Positions 25,662 to 33,935 of a DNA stretch of 45,830 nucleotides are shown here, in pieces. The stretch is from Reyranella massiliensis 521 (GTDB lineage Bacteria > Pseudomonadota > Alphaproteobacteria > Reyranellales > Reyranellaceae), in assembly GCA_945862125.1 (NCBI GenBank), contig CAMAYC010000027.1, positions 1 through 45,830 of the forward strand, written 5' to 3'. A program made the position numbers and the translations under genes. Below the pieces are notes generated by a model. That model had not been told where the DNA came from and searched no databases. It saw nothing but the letters and a program-made list of their open reading frames with translations. Within the stretch, counting starts at the first letter, position 1; each line of letters opens with the position of its first letter.

Positions 25662-27026
25662 TCACGCCCGGCGGCGCCAGGGACGTATCAACAGCGGTCC
25701 GGCGATCAGCGCGCCGAAGGTGATCATGCCGACGGCGATGGCGGTGAAGACGCCGTGCAGGCCCCAGCCCAGGATCTCCACAGCATACCAGCCGCCCACG
25801 GTCGCCACGATCAGGCGGGCGATACCCGCGGCAAAGGGCGGTGCCATGCGGTTGGCGCCCTGGCTCGCGAAGGAGAGCGTCATGCCGACGCCGAACAGGC
25901 AATAGAACGGCGCCACATGCGTGATGTAGGAGACGGTGGCCGCGATCACCTCGCGGTCGCTGGTGAACAGCCGCGCCCAGCCCTCCGGGACGAGCGCCAC
26001 GATCCAGCCGAAGGTGCCAATGCCCAGCCCGGCAACGAGACTGCCGAACCAGGCGGCCCGCACCGCGCGCTTCCACTCGTTGGCGCCGGCCGCGACGCCC
26101 ACGATCGTGGTGAGGCCCGAGCCGATGCCGAAGGCCAGCGGCACCAGCATGAACTCCAGCCGCACGCCGATGCCGTAGCCCGCCAGCGCCGCGACGCCGA
26201 AGCGGCCGACCAGGCCTGTCACCATCATGGCCGTGAGATTGGCAGTGAAGGCCGAGAAGGAGGCGATCAGGCCAACTTTCAGAATGTCCCAGAAGAGACG
26301 GCCCTGCAGTGCAAGGCCGCCCAGTCCCGGCGTGAAGCCGAGCTTGCCGCTCCAAAGAGCGCGAGCCTGCAGGAGCGCCGACACTGCCGAGGTGAGGAGA
26401 GCGGAAATCGCCGGGCCTGCCATGCCGAGGCCGGGCCAATCGCCAATGCCCAGCGCCAGCACGTAGGAGAGCGGCACCTGGACGAAGGAGGAGATCAACA
26501 TGTAGCGGCCCGGCGTGGCCGCATCGCCGCCGCCGCGCAGCAGCGCCGACAGGAAGAAGTTCGCCCAGATGGCGATTGAGCCCGTGAACAGGACATTGGA
26601 GTAGGTGAGGGCGTGCTCGAGCGCGAGGCCCTCGCCGCCCAGAAGCCTGTAGAGAGACGGCGCCACGGTCCAGGCGAGCAGGGTGAACAGCATCGCCAGC
26701 GCCGCGCCCAGGACCAGCGCGTGCAGGATCAGGGCGCGCGCATCGTCGCGCCGGCCGGCGCCCAGCGTGCGCGCCATCGCGGCCGCAACGCCGCCGCCCA
26801 TGCCGCCAGCGGCCATCATCGTCATCATCATCATGAGCGGAAAGACCAGCGCGAAACCTGCCAGCGCCTCGGTGCCAAGTTTGCCGAAGATGAAGGTCTC
26901 CGCGATGGCGACGAAAGTCTGCACCACCATCACGGCCGTGGTCGGGCCGGCGAGCTTCAGCAGGCTGGAGCCGATGGGGGCGGTCAGCAGGGGATGGACG
27001 GCGGCCTGGGACAGGGGGAACTCCAC
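25662..27026 (-). CDS. MATE family efflux transporter
   Basis: A 454-residue multidrug and toxic compound extrusion protein with about twelve membrane helices in two halves. Family features include KLAGPTTAVMVVQTF, EALAGFALVFPLMMM, GMGGGVAAAMARTLGAGRRD and, in the second half, GIGSGLTTIVGVAAGANEWK. It should export drugs or metabolites using a Na+ or H+ gradient. Translation appears to begin at GTG 27026 without a clear Shine-Dalgarno. A 12-bp palindrome (27035-27046) sits just upstream, where a repressor would block initiation. Confidence 0.9.
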   Translation of the reverse strand: MEFPLSQAAVHPLLTAPIGSSLLKLAGPTTAVMVVQTFVAIAETFIFGKLGTEALAGFALVFPLMMMMTMMAAGGMGGGVAAAMARTLGAGRRDDARALILHALVLGAALAMLFTLLAWTVAPSLYRLLGGEGLALEHALTYSNVLFTGSIAIWANFFLSALLRGGGDAATPGRYMLISSFVQVPLSYVLALGIGDWPGLGMAGPAISALLTSAVSALLQARALWSGKLGFTPGLGGLALQGRLFWDILKVGLIASFSAFTANLTAMMVTGLVGRFGVAALAGYGIGVRLEFMLVPLAFGIGSGLTTIVGVAAGANEWKRAVRAAWFGSLVAGLGIGTFGWIVALVPEGWARLFTSDREVIAATVSYITHVAPFYCLFGVGMTLSFASQGANRMAPPFAAGIARLIVATVGGWYAVEILGWGLHGVFTAIAVGMITFGALIAGPLLIRPWRRRA

Positions 27027-27034
27027 GGGATTAA

Positions 27035-27046
27035 GTGCATATGCAC
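27035..27046. promoter_or_regulatory. 12-bp perfect palindrome, probable operator
   Basis: GTGCATATGCAC is a perfect palindrome nine bases from the MATE start codon, in the 81-base divergent gap with the cupin gene. The position is typical of an operator for a dimeric repressor. No regulator gene is adjacent. Confidence 0.45.
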
Positions 27047-27066
27047 CCTACCAAGGTGCGCTGGCC

Positions 27067-27078
27067 TGTCACCTGACA
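27067..27078. promoter_or_regulatory. TGTCA-CC-TGACA inverted repeat
   Basis: A perfect 5-2-5 inverted repeat lies 30 bases before the cupin ATG, in the same divergent gap as the 12-bp palindrome. It may be a second regulator-binding site. Confidence 0.4.
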
Positions 27079-27107
27079 AAACCCCGGGAGCCCATTAGCT
27101 TTCCACC

Positions 27108-27404
27108 ATGAGTGAAAAAGAGCGTCCCCTCGCCAAGCCCTCCGTCCAGGTCGAGAACGACCGGGTGATCGTCACCGAATGGCGCTTCCCGCCCGGCGGC
27201 CATACCGGCTGGCACCGCCACAACCACGATTACGTCGTGGTGCCGGTGACGACAGGCGAACTGCACATCTATGACGGCAAGACGACGGTGCCGGCCCCGC
27301 TTCGGGCCGGGGTGTCCTATGCCAGGCAGATCGGGGTCGAGCACGACGTCATAAACCCCAACGATTTCGAGTTCGTTTTCGTTGAAATCGAGCTCAAGGC
27401 CTGA
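27108..27404 (+). CDS. Small cupin-domain protein
   Basis: A 98-residue single cupin. The first motif, with metal ligands, is PGGHTGWHRHNHDYVVVPVT (about residues 28-47), and the second half ends in VEHDVINPNDFEFVFVEIEL. The His-rich motif would bind a divalent metal. Such small cupins act as isomerases, dioxygenases or sensor-like binding proteins; nothing narrows it further. No Shine-Dalgarno is evident before ATG 27108. It is divergent from the MATE gene and may share its control region. Confidence 0.85.
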   Translation: MSEKERPLAKPSVQVENDRVIVTEWRFPPGGHTGWHRHNHDYVVVPVTTGELHIYDGKTTVPAPLRAGVSYARQIGVEHDVINPNDFEFVFVEIELKA

Positions 27405-27409
27405 CTGGA

Positions 27410-27427
27410 GCGGGGGGCAGACCCCGC
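27410..27427 (+). terminator. GC-rich hairpin after the cupin gene
   Basis: GCGGGG (27410-27415) pairs with CCCCGC (27422-27427) across a six-base loop, six bases after the cupin stop. No U-tract follows, so termination is uncertain. Confidence 0.3.
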
Positions 27428-27438
27428 CCGTCCGCACG

Positions 27439-27467
27439 TTGACTTGGGCCCTGCCAAGCCTCATATG
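27439..27467 (+). promoter_or_regulatory. Candidate promoter of the rhlE-type helicase
   Basis: TTGACT (27439-27444), a 17-base spacer and CATATG (27462-27467) could be a sigma70-type promoter. The -35 is strong and the -10 weak. It would give a leader of about 80 bases before ATG 27557. A long leader is common for cold-regulated DEAD-box helicases; no specific structure was identified in it. Confidence 0.35.
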
Positions 27468-27556
27468 GGTGCCGCCAGCGGTCCGGCCCGATCCACGAGC
27501 CTTATGAGACCGCTCCAAAGTCCAGCGGATAGAATGGACTAAACCACGGAAATTAA

Positions 27557-29125
27557 ATGAGTTTTGAGAGTTTGGGGCTGAGCGCCCCGGTACTGCAGGC
27601 AGTCGCCGAAAAGGGTTACACGACACCCACCCCCATCCAGGAAAAGGCCATCCCCATCGTCCTGATGGGTCGCGATGTCCTCGGATGCGCCCAGACGGGC
27701 ACCGGAAAAACCGCCTCCTTCGTCCTGCCGATGATCGATATTCTCTCGCAGGGCCGCGCCAAGGCGCGCATGCCGCGGACGCTCATCCTGGAGCCGACGC
27801 GTGAATTGGCCGCCCAGGTGGCCGAAAACTTCGAGACCTACGGCAAGTACAACAAGCTCAACATGGCGCTGCTGATCGGCGGCGTGAGCTTCCCCGACCA
27901 GGAACGCGCTCTGGAGCGCGGCGTGGACGTCCTGATCGCCACCCCGGGCCGCCTGCTCGATCACTTCGAGCGTGGCGGCATTTTGTTGAACGACGTCAAG
28001 ATCCTGGTGATCGACGAAGCCGATCGCATGCTCGACATGGGGTTCATCCCCGACGTCGAGCGTATCGTCGCCACCCTGCCGACGCTGCGCCAGACCCTGT
28101 TCTTCTCGGCCACGATGCCGCCGGAGATCAAGCGGCTGGCCGATCGCTTCCTGAGCAACCCGAAGGAAGTCACCGTCTCGCCGCCGGCCTCGGCCAGCAA
28201 CACGATCGTCCAGGGGATGATCGTCGTTCCCGAGGACGACAAGCGCGACGCGCTGCTGGCCTTGATCAAGAGCCAGGAAGTGAAGAACGCGATCGTGTTC
28301 TGCAATCGCAAGCGCGATGTCGCCACGCTGCACACCGTCCTGAAGAAGCACGGCCTCAACGCCGGCGCGCTGCATGGCGACATGAGTCAGCCGGCACGCA
28401 CCGAGACGCTGGAGAAGTTCAAGGCCGGTGACATCCAGATCCTGGTCGCCTCCGACGTGGCCGCGCGCGGCCTCGACGTCCAGGACATGAGCCACGTCTT
28501 CAATTACGACGTGCCGTTCTCTCCCGAGGACTATGTCCATCGCATCGGCCGCACCGGCCGTGCCGGCAAGACCGGTCATTCCTTCACGCTGGCCGCGCCG
28601 CACGAAGGCGGCCTGATCGAGGCGATCGAGAAGCTGATCGGCACCACCATCCCGCGCATTGAAATCCCGGGCCTGGAAGTCCTGCAGCTCGAGGCCGGCG
28701 ACGGCCGTCGTCGTGGCCGCGGCGGTCGTGGCGGCCGTCCTGGCGGCCGCAGCGGCGCACCTGCCGGCGACAAGCCGCGCGGTCCGCGTCGCGAACCGCG
28801 GGAGCCCCGTGAACACCGCGAGCCGCGTCCCGAGGTTTCGGCGGAGCCGCAGGCGGTTGCCGCCGAGGCGCCGCGTGAAGCTTCGCATGAGCCGAGGCCT
28901 GAACGGGCGCCGCGCGAGCGCCGTCCCGAACGCGCGCCCCGCGACCATGCTCCGCGTGAACAAGCCCCCCGTGAGAACGCACCTCGTGAGCAGCGTGCGG
29001 AGCGTCGTCCCGAGCGCAACCAGGAACGCCGCTCCGAGCCGCGGCGCGACCGCGACGATGGCGGTCCGGCGCCCAAGGGTCTCGGCGATCACGTCCCCGC
29101 TTTCCTGGCGCGCCCGTCGCGCTAG
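27557..29125 (+). CDS. rhlE: DEAD-box ATP-dependent RNA helicase, RhlE type
   Basis: A 522-residue DEAD-box helicase with all core motifs. The Q motif is TTPTPIQEKAIP, motif I AQTGTGKT (residues 45-52), Ia PTRELAAQV, II DEAD (153-156), III SAT, V ARGLDVQDMSHVFNYDVP and VI HRIGRTGRAGKTG. After about residue 385 comes a long basic Arg/Glu/Pro-rich tail with repeated PRE and RPER units. It ends in GLGDHVPAFLARPSR, a common alphaproteobacterial ending. The enzyme unwinds RNA in ribosome assembly or mRNA decay. It lies 11 bases before the RAM-domain gene. Confidence 0.94.
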   Translation: MSFESLGLSAPVLQAVAEKGYTTPTPIQEKAIPIVLMGRDVLGCAQTGTGKTASFVLPMIDILSQGRAKARMPRTLILEPTRELAAQVAENFETYGKYNKLNMALLIGGVSFPDQERALERGVDVLIATPGRLLDHFERGGILLNDVKILVIDEADRMLDMGFIPDVERIVATLPTLRQTLFFSATMPPEIKRLADRFLSNPKEVTVSPPASASNTIVQGMIVVPEDDKRDALLALIKSQEVKNAIVFCNRKRDVATLHTVLKKHGLNAGALHGDMSQPARTETLEKFKAGDIQILVASDVAARGLDVQDMSHVFNYDVPFSPEDYVHRIGRTGRAGKTGHSFTLAAPHEGGLIEAIEKLIGTTIPRIEIPGLEVLQLEAGDGRRRGRGGRGGRPGGRSGAPAGDKPRGPRREPREPREHREPRPEVSAEPQAVAAEAPREASHEPRPERAPRERRPERAPRDHAPREQAPRENAPREQRAERRPERNQERRSEPRRDRDDGGPAPKGLGDHVPAFLARPSR

Positions 29126-29136
29126 AATAGCGGCCG

Positions 29137-29376
29137 ATGCAGACGATCTTCGTCATGGTGAAGTGCGAGCTCGGCAAGGCCTATGAGGTTGCCGACGATG
29201 CCGTCACGGTCGAGCAGGTGTCGGAGGTCTATTCGACCTCCGGCCAGTACGACCTCCTGATGAAGTGCTATCTCGACGACAAGACCGACATCGGCCATTT
29301 CGTCACCAGCAGGATCCAGACGCTGGCCGGCGTGAAGGACACCTTCACGCTCATCACCTTCAAGGCATTTTCCTGA
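29137..29376 (+). CDS. Stand-alone Lrp/AsnC ligand-binding (RAM) domain protein
   Basis: A 79-residue protein corresponding to the C-terminal ligand-binding domain of Lrp/AsnC regulators, with no HTH. The family pattern is FVMVKCELGKAYEVAD, VEQVSEVYSTSGQYDLLMKC and a final TLITFKAFS strand. Such stand-alone RAM proteins oligomerise and bind amino acids, and they can modulate full-length Lrp members. ATG 29137 is 11 bases from the helicase stop. The next gene appears to start within its stop codon. Confidence 0.87.
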   Translation: MQTIFVMVKCELGKAYEVADDAVTVEQVSEVYSTSGQYDLLMKCYLDDKTDIGHFVTSRIQTLAGVKDTFTLITFKAFS

Positions 29377-30509
29377 CGACGGCCGCGACACGCCGGCACC
29401 TCCCGCGCGGCGAGGATTTCCTGCTCCTGCCGCCGGCGATCCAGCCCTACGCCTATCGCATCGTCGACAAGCTGTTCGCCCATCGCGTGATCCCACGCGG
29501 CCCCGCACCGCGCGAGCTGCCACGCGGCGAGGAGATCGCGCCGCGTTACGTCGTCGACGGCCGCGAGCACGATGTCGCCTCGTTCATGGACCGCAACGTG
29601 ATCTCGGGCCTGCTGGTGATCCGCCACGGCAAGATGGTTCTTGAGCACTATGGCCTCGGCCTGCAGGAGCACGATCGCTGGTCGACCATGTCGACCGTGA
29701 AGTCGATGACGGCGATGCTGGTCGGTGCGGCGGTGCACGACGGCGCCATCGCCTCGATCGACGAGCCGCTCACGCGCTACCTGCCGGCGTTGCGCGGCTC
29801 GGCCTATGAAGGCGTTACGCTGCGCCACGTCATGACCATGTCGTCGGGCGTGCGCTGGAACGAGGACTATACGGACCGCCACTCCGACGTGAATCGCTAC
29901 AGCAAGTCGCTGGCCGACAAGGTGCCGGGCGGCGTGCTGAAGCTGATGGCGTCCCTGCCGCGCGCCCATCAGGCCGGCAGCACCTTTCTCTACAATTCCG
30001 GCGACACGTATCTCCTGGGCGCGGCGCTCACCCAGGCGATCGGCAAGCCGCTGGCCGACTACATGTCGGAAAAGATCTGGCAGCCCGCCGGCATGGAATG
30101 CGATGCCTTCTACACGCTCGAGAGCGAGGGCGGCCAGGAGATCGGTGGCAGCCGCGCCGGCATGGTGCTGCGCGATTTCGGCCGTTTTGGCCAGTTCGTC
30201 CTGGACGACGGCGTGATCGCAGGCACGCGCGTGCTGCCCGAAGGCTGGGTCGAGGAAGCGGCGACGCCGGCATTCGCGCTCGAAACGCCGCCGGTCGTCG
30301 ATATTACGCATTATGGCTACAGTTGGTGGCTCGGCCGCGGCGTGATGGCGGCCATCGGACATGCCGGCCAGCGCATCGACATCTTCCGTGACGAAGGACT
30401 TGTGGTGGTGACGCTCGGCGCCTTTCCTCAGCCGCTCTACGCGCCGCCGGCCGACCATAACCGACGCAACGAGGTGGTGGCGTTCACGAACGCGGTGCGG
30501 GCGACGTGA
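29373..30509 (+). CDS. Serine hydrolase, beta-lactamase/PBP4-like (start uncertain)
   Basis: About 378 residues of the class C beta-lactamase-like superfamily. The SxxK nucleophile/base is in MSTVKSMTAML, the second motif is YNSGDTYLLG, and a third-box GHAGQRI replaces the usual KTG. Typical members are esterases or amidases acting on small esters or peptides. Similarity-looking sequence (DFLLLPPAIQPYAYRIVDK) begins before any ATG. The only candidates are a CTG at 29373 overlapping the RAM stop as CTGA, GTG 29487, which would truncate this stretch, or GTG 29265, deep inside the previous gene. I give the CTG start as the best fit to spacing, with low certainty on the exact position. Confidence 0.82.
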   Translation: MTTAATRRHLPRGEDFLLLPPAIQPYAYRIVDKLFAHRVIPRGPAPRELPRGEEIAPRYVVDGREHDVASFMDRNVISGLLVIRHGKMVLEHYGLGLQEHDRWSTMSTVKSMTAMLVGAAVHDGAIASIDEPLTRYLPALRGSAYEGVTLRHVMTMSSGVRWNEDYTDRHSDVNRYSKSLADKVPGGVLKLMASLPRAHQAGSTFLYNSGDTYLLGAALTQAIGKPLADYMSEKIWQPAGMECDAFYTLESEGGQEIGGSRAGMVLRDFGRFGQFVLDDGVIAGTRVLPEGWVEEAATPAFALETPPVVDITHYGYSWWLGRGVMAAIGHAGQRIDIFRDEGLVVVTLGAFPQPLYAPPADHNRRNEVVAFTNAVRAT

Positions 30510-31117
30510 GCGGCGGTCAGGCCGTGCTGGCCATCTGGGTCGACATCGATCCGGCCGACGACGCGCTGTTCGAACACTGGCACAGCCGCGAGCATGCCCA
30601 GGAGCGGGTCGGATGTCCCGGGTGGCTGCGCGGCTCCAGGTTCAAGGGCGTCGACAATCCCGGCCGCTATCTCCTGTTCTACGATGCCGAGACGGCAGCG
30701 GCCTTCGAGAGCCCCGAATACTACGCGCGCCTCGGCAATCCGACCGAGATGAGCCGCGCCATCTTCCCGAAGTTCCGCGACACCTGGCGTACCGTCTGCA
30801 CCGTCGAGCAGCGCTGGGGCGAGGGCATCGGTGCCGCCGTCCTCACGCTGCGCACGACCGTGGGCAACACCGCGCCCTTCGACACGCTGGCCGGGCTGCA
30901 GACGGCGCGCGTCGACATGCTGGCGGGCCAGGCCAATCTCGGCCAAGCCCATACGGCTGAAAAGGACCTCCGCGCCGCGCCCGATCGTCAGATCGAACGG
31001 GCGCTGGTCGCATTCTTCTGGTCGGTGGAAGCGGCCCAGGCGGCGCGTGCCCGGCATGCGCCCGAGGGCGAAGTCTTCGCTCTCCGACACACCGTGTCGA
31101 AGAGCGATCTGGCTTAG
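30506..31117 (+). CDS. Uncharacterised EthD-like dimeric alpha/beta-barrel protein
   Basis: A 203-residue protein that appears to contain two ferredoxin-like alpha/beta-barrel repeats. The first has AIWVDIDPADDALFEHWHSR, GWLRGSRFKGVDNPGRYLLF and an AFESPEYYARL element. A weaker second half ends VAFFWSVEAAQAARARH. This pattern recalls EthD-like small-molecule proteins, but I assign no function. It starts with GTG overlapping the serine hydrolase stop (GTGA), so the two are coupled. Its stop abuts the convergent amidohydrolase stop in the palindrome TTAGCTAA (31114-31121). Confidence 0.78.
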   Translation: MSGGQAVLAIWVDIDPADDALFEHWHSREHAQERVGCPGWLRGSRFKGVDNPGRYLLFYDAETAAAFESPEYYARLGNPTEMSRAIFPKFRDTWRTVCTVEQRWGEGIGAAVLTLRTTVGNTAPFDTLAGLQTARVDMLAGQANLGQAHTAEKDLRAAPDRQIERALVAFFWSVEAAQAARARHAPEGEVFALRHTVSKSDLA

Positions 31118-32260
31118 CTAATTGATGAGGCCGTAGAACTTTCCGGCGTTGGTGCAGGTGATCATCTTGACCTGTTCGGTCGGGACGTCGGCGAACTGCT
31201 CCTTGATGTACTTGTCGGAGTGCGGCCACACGCCGTCGCCGTGGGGGTAGTCGGAGCCCCACATCAGGCTTTCCGCGCCCATCTCGTCGATCAGCTTGGC
31301 GCCGATGCGGTCGAACTGGAACGTGGCCTTGCACTGGCGGCGCCAGTAATCCGACGGCTTCATCTTGAGGCCGAGGTCGGTGAAGCGGTCCTCCCACTCG
31401 AAGTCCATGCGGTCGAGCGCGTAGGGAATCCAGCCCGAGCCCGATTCACCGAAGGCGATGCGGACATTGGGGTAACGTTCGAGCACGTTGGCGCCGATGA
31501 TGGCGGCCAGGATGTTCACCAGGTTCATCTGGAAGCCCGAGACGATGGTGAAGAACACCGAGCGGCCGGTTCGGCCGGGGTACCTCTCGATCGTGTTGGG
31601 CGGCACCGCCGGGAACGTATGGAAGTGAAGCGGCAGCTGGACGTCGTTCACCGCCTTCCACAGAGGCTCCCACATCGGGTGCCACATCGGCTCCATGTCC
31701 CACGAGCAGGAAAGCTCAAGTCCCTTGATGCCCATCCTGGCGACGCGATGGATCTCCTTCACCGCGGCGTCGATGTCGCCGTAGGGCAGGCAGGCGAGGC
31801 CGATATGCCGGTCGGGATAGTGGCTGCAGAAATCTTTTAGCCAGTCGTTGTAGATCACCAGCATCTGATTGCCGGCCTCGCGGTCGTTGAGGCGGCTGGC
31901 GGCGCCCAGGATGCCGTAGATCACCTCGGCATCGACGCCGTCGCGGTCGAGGTCCTTGATCCTGAGGTGCGGATCGGAGACGCGGCGGATGTCCTTGGCG
32001 CCATCGGCATAGAGGCCGGTCTCGGCCATGATGTCGACGCGGTGGTGCTTGCCGGGTACGAATTTCGAGCCTGCGGGGCCGACGCCATTCTTGTAGCCGA
32101 AGGTGGCACCATTCTTGGCCATCCATTTTGGACCGTCGTCGGTGTCGGTCACGAAGGGCATGCGGTCCTTGAGTTCGCGCGGCGCCATCGACGTGAACAG
32201 GTCCGGCGGCATCCAGGGCAAGTCGAGGTGGCTGTCGGCCGAAATGCGCTTGTATTGCAT
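31118..32260 (-). CDS. Amidohydrolase 2 family metal-dependent hydrolase
   Basis: A 380-residue TIM-barrel protein of the amidohydrolase_2 family, which includes decarboxylases and hydrolases. The N-terminal metal region is ISADSHLDLPWMPPDLF; the usual His-x-His is His-x-Asp here. Further ligands are likely in LPLHFHTFPAVPP and in the final GSDYPHGDGVWPHSD. A central GLELSCSWDMEPMWHPMWEP block is typical of a large actinobacterial/proteobacterial subgroup of unknown substrate. ATG 32260 has GGGAG at about seven bases and is preferred over an in-frame upstream extension. It diverges from the GMC oxidoreductase with a 67-base gap. Confidence 0.88.
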   Translation of the reverse strand: MQYKRISADSHLDLPWMPPDLFTSMAPRELKDRMPFVTDTDDGPKWMAKNGATFGYKNGVGPAGSKFVPGKHHRVDIMAETGLYADGAKDIRRVSDPHLRIKDLDRDGVDAEVIYGILGAASRLNDREAGNQMLVIYNDWLKDFCSHYPDRHIGLACLPYGDIDAAVKEIHRVARMGIKGLELSCSWDMEPMWHPMWEPLWKAVNDVQLPLHFHTFPAVPPNTIERYPGRTGRSVFFTIVSGFQMNLVNILAAIIGANVLERYPNVRIAFGESGSGWIPYALDRMDFEWEDRFTDLGLKMKPSDYWRRQCKATFQFDRIGAKLIDEMGAESLMWGSDYPHGDGVWPHSDKYIKEQFADVPTEQVKMITCTNAGKFYGLIN

Positions 32261-32327
32261 GGCATCGCTCCCGGTGGCTTCCTTGGTTAAAGTATGCGCG
32301 TCGCGTCGCAGGATGGGCAAGGGCAGG

Positions 32328-33932
32328 ATGGAAGAGTTCGACTACATCGTCGTCGGGGCGGGTTCCGCAGGGTGCGTGCTCGCCAATCGCCTGTCGGCCG
32401 ATCCCGCCAAGCGGGTGCTGGTGCTGGAGGCCGGCGGCAAGGACAACTGGATCTGGTTTCACATCCCGGTCGGCTATCTCTTCGCCATGGGCAACCCGCG
32501 CGCCGACTGGATGTTCCAGACCGAGAAGGAGCCGGGCCTCAACGGCCGCGCGCTGAACTATCCGCGCGGCAAGGTGATCGGCGGCTGCTCGGCGATCAAC
32601 GGCATGATCTCGATGCGCGGCCAGGCGGCGGACTACGATCATTGGCGGCAGCTCGGCCTCACCGGCTGGGGCTGGGACGACGTGCTGCCGGTCTTCAAGA
32701 AACTCGACGGCCATTTCCTGGGCGACTCCGAATTCCACGGCGGCAGCGGCGAGTGGCGCGTCGAGGAGATGCGCGTGAAGTGGGACGTGCTCGACGCCGT
32801 GGCCAAAGCCGCGACTGAGATGGGCGTGCCGGCAACGCGGAACTTCAACACCGGCAACAACGAGGGCGTGGGCTATTTCCACGTGAACCAGAAGCGCGGT
32901 CGGCGCGTCTCCACGGCGAAGGCCTTCCTGAAGCCGGTGCTCGGCCGGCCCAATCTAAAACTCGAGACCGGCGTGCTGGTCGAGAAGGTTCTGTTCGAGG
33001 GCAAACGCGCAATCGGGGTGCGGTTCCGGCAGAACGGACAAATCGTCGAGGCCCGCGCCCGGGGCGAGGTCCTCCTGTCGGCCGGCGCCATCGGCAGCCC
33101 GCAGATCCTGCAGCTCTCCGGTGTCGGCGCAGGCGATTGGCTGAGCGGCCACGGTATCGCCACCGTGCTCGACCGGCCAGGCGTCGGCCGCAACCTGCAG
33201 GACCATCTGCAACAGCGGGCCATCTTCAAGGTCCATGACGTCAAGACCTTGAACGCCACCTATCATTCGCTGATCGGTCGCGCCCTGATGGGCATGGAAT
33301 ATGCTTTGTTCCAGAAGGGGCCGCTCACCATGGCGCCCTCGCAGCTCGGCATCTTCACCACCTCCTCGCCCGACCACGAGCGAGCCAACATCGAGTTCCA
33401 TGTGCAGCCGCTGTCGCTCGACAAGTTCGGAGAACCATTGCACCGCTTCCCGGCCATCACGGTGAGCGCCTGCAACCTGCGCCCGACCTCGCGCGGTACC
33501 GTCCGTTTGCGCTCGGCCGACCCCTCGGCCAAGCCGCTGATCGCGCCCAATTACCTCGCCACCCCGGAAGACAGGCGCGTCGCGGCCGACGCGATCCGGG
33601 TCACGCGCCGCCTGATGAAGCAGCCGGCGCTGCAACCGTTCCGGCCGGAGGAATACCTGCCGGGTCCCAGCGTCGGCGACGACGACGCCTCGCTGGCCAA
33701 GGCAGCGGGCGATATCGGCACCACCATCTTCCACCCCGTCGGCACCGCCAAGATGGGCCTGCCCTCGGACCCGATGGCGGTGGTCGACGAGCGGCTCCGG
33801 GTCATCGGGCTAAAAGGTCTCCGGGTGGTCGACGCCTCTGTCATGCCGACCATCACGTCGGGCAACACCAACACACCGACCATCATGATCGCCGACAAGG
33901 CGGCCCGGATGATCCTCGAGGAAGGAAAGTAG
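32328..33932 (+). CDS. GMC family FAD oxidoreductase (choline/alcohol dehydrogenase-like)
   Basis: A 534-residue glucose-methanol-choline oxidoreductase. The N-terminal FAD motif is DYIVVGAGSAGCVLANRL, followed by YPRGKVIGGCSAINGMISMR. The second signature is GEVLLSAGAIGSPQILQLSG. The catalytic His is in IFHPVGTAKMG, and the terminal SGNTNTPTIMIADKAA has the Asn position. Such enzymes oxidise an alcohol to an aldehyde; the substrate is unknown. ATG 32328 is used, and ATG 32313 is an in-frame alternative. The solute-binding protein gene follows after three bases, so import and oxidation may be linked. Confidence 0.9.
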   Translation: MEEFDYIVVGAGSAGCVLANRLSADPAKRVLVLEAGGKDNWIWFHIPVGYLFAMGNPRADWMFQTEKEPGLNGRALNYPRGKVIGGCSAINGMISMRGQAADYDHWRQLGLTGWGWDDVLPVFKKLDGHFLGDSEFHGGSGEWRVEEMRVKWDVLDAVAKAATEMGVPATRNFNTGNNEGVGYFHVNQKRGRRVSTAKAFLKPVLGRPNLKLETGVLVEKVLFEGKRAIGVRFRQNGQIVEARARGEVLLSAGAIGSPQILQLSGVGAGDWLSGHGIATVLDRPGVGRNLQDHLQQRAIFKVHDVKTLNATYHSLIGRALMGMEYALFQKGPLTMAPSQLGIFTTSSPDHERANIEFHVQPLSLDKFGEPLHRFPAITVSACNLRPTSRGTVRLRSADPSAKPLIAPNYLATPEDRRVAADAIRVTRRLMKQPALQPFRPEEYLPGPSVGDDDASLAKAAGDIGTTIFHPVGTAKMGLPSDPMAVVDERLRVIGLKGLRVVDASVMPTITSGNTNTPTIMIADKAARMILEEGK

Positions 33933-33935
33933 ACC

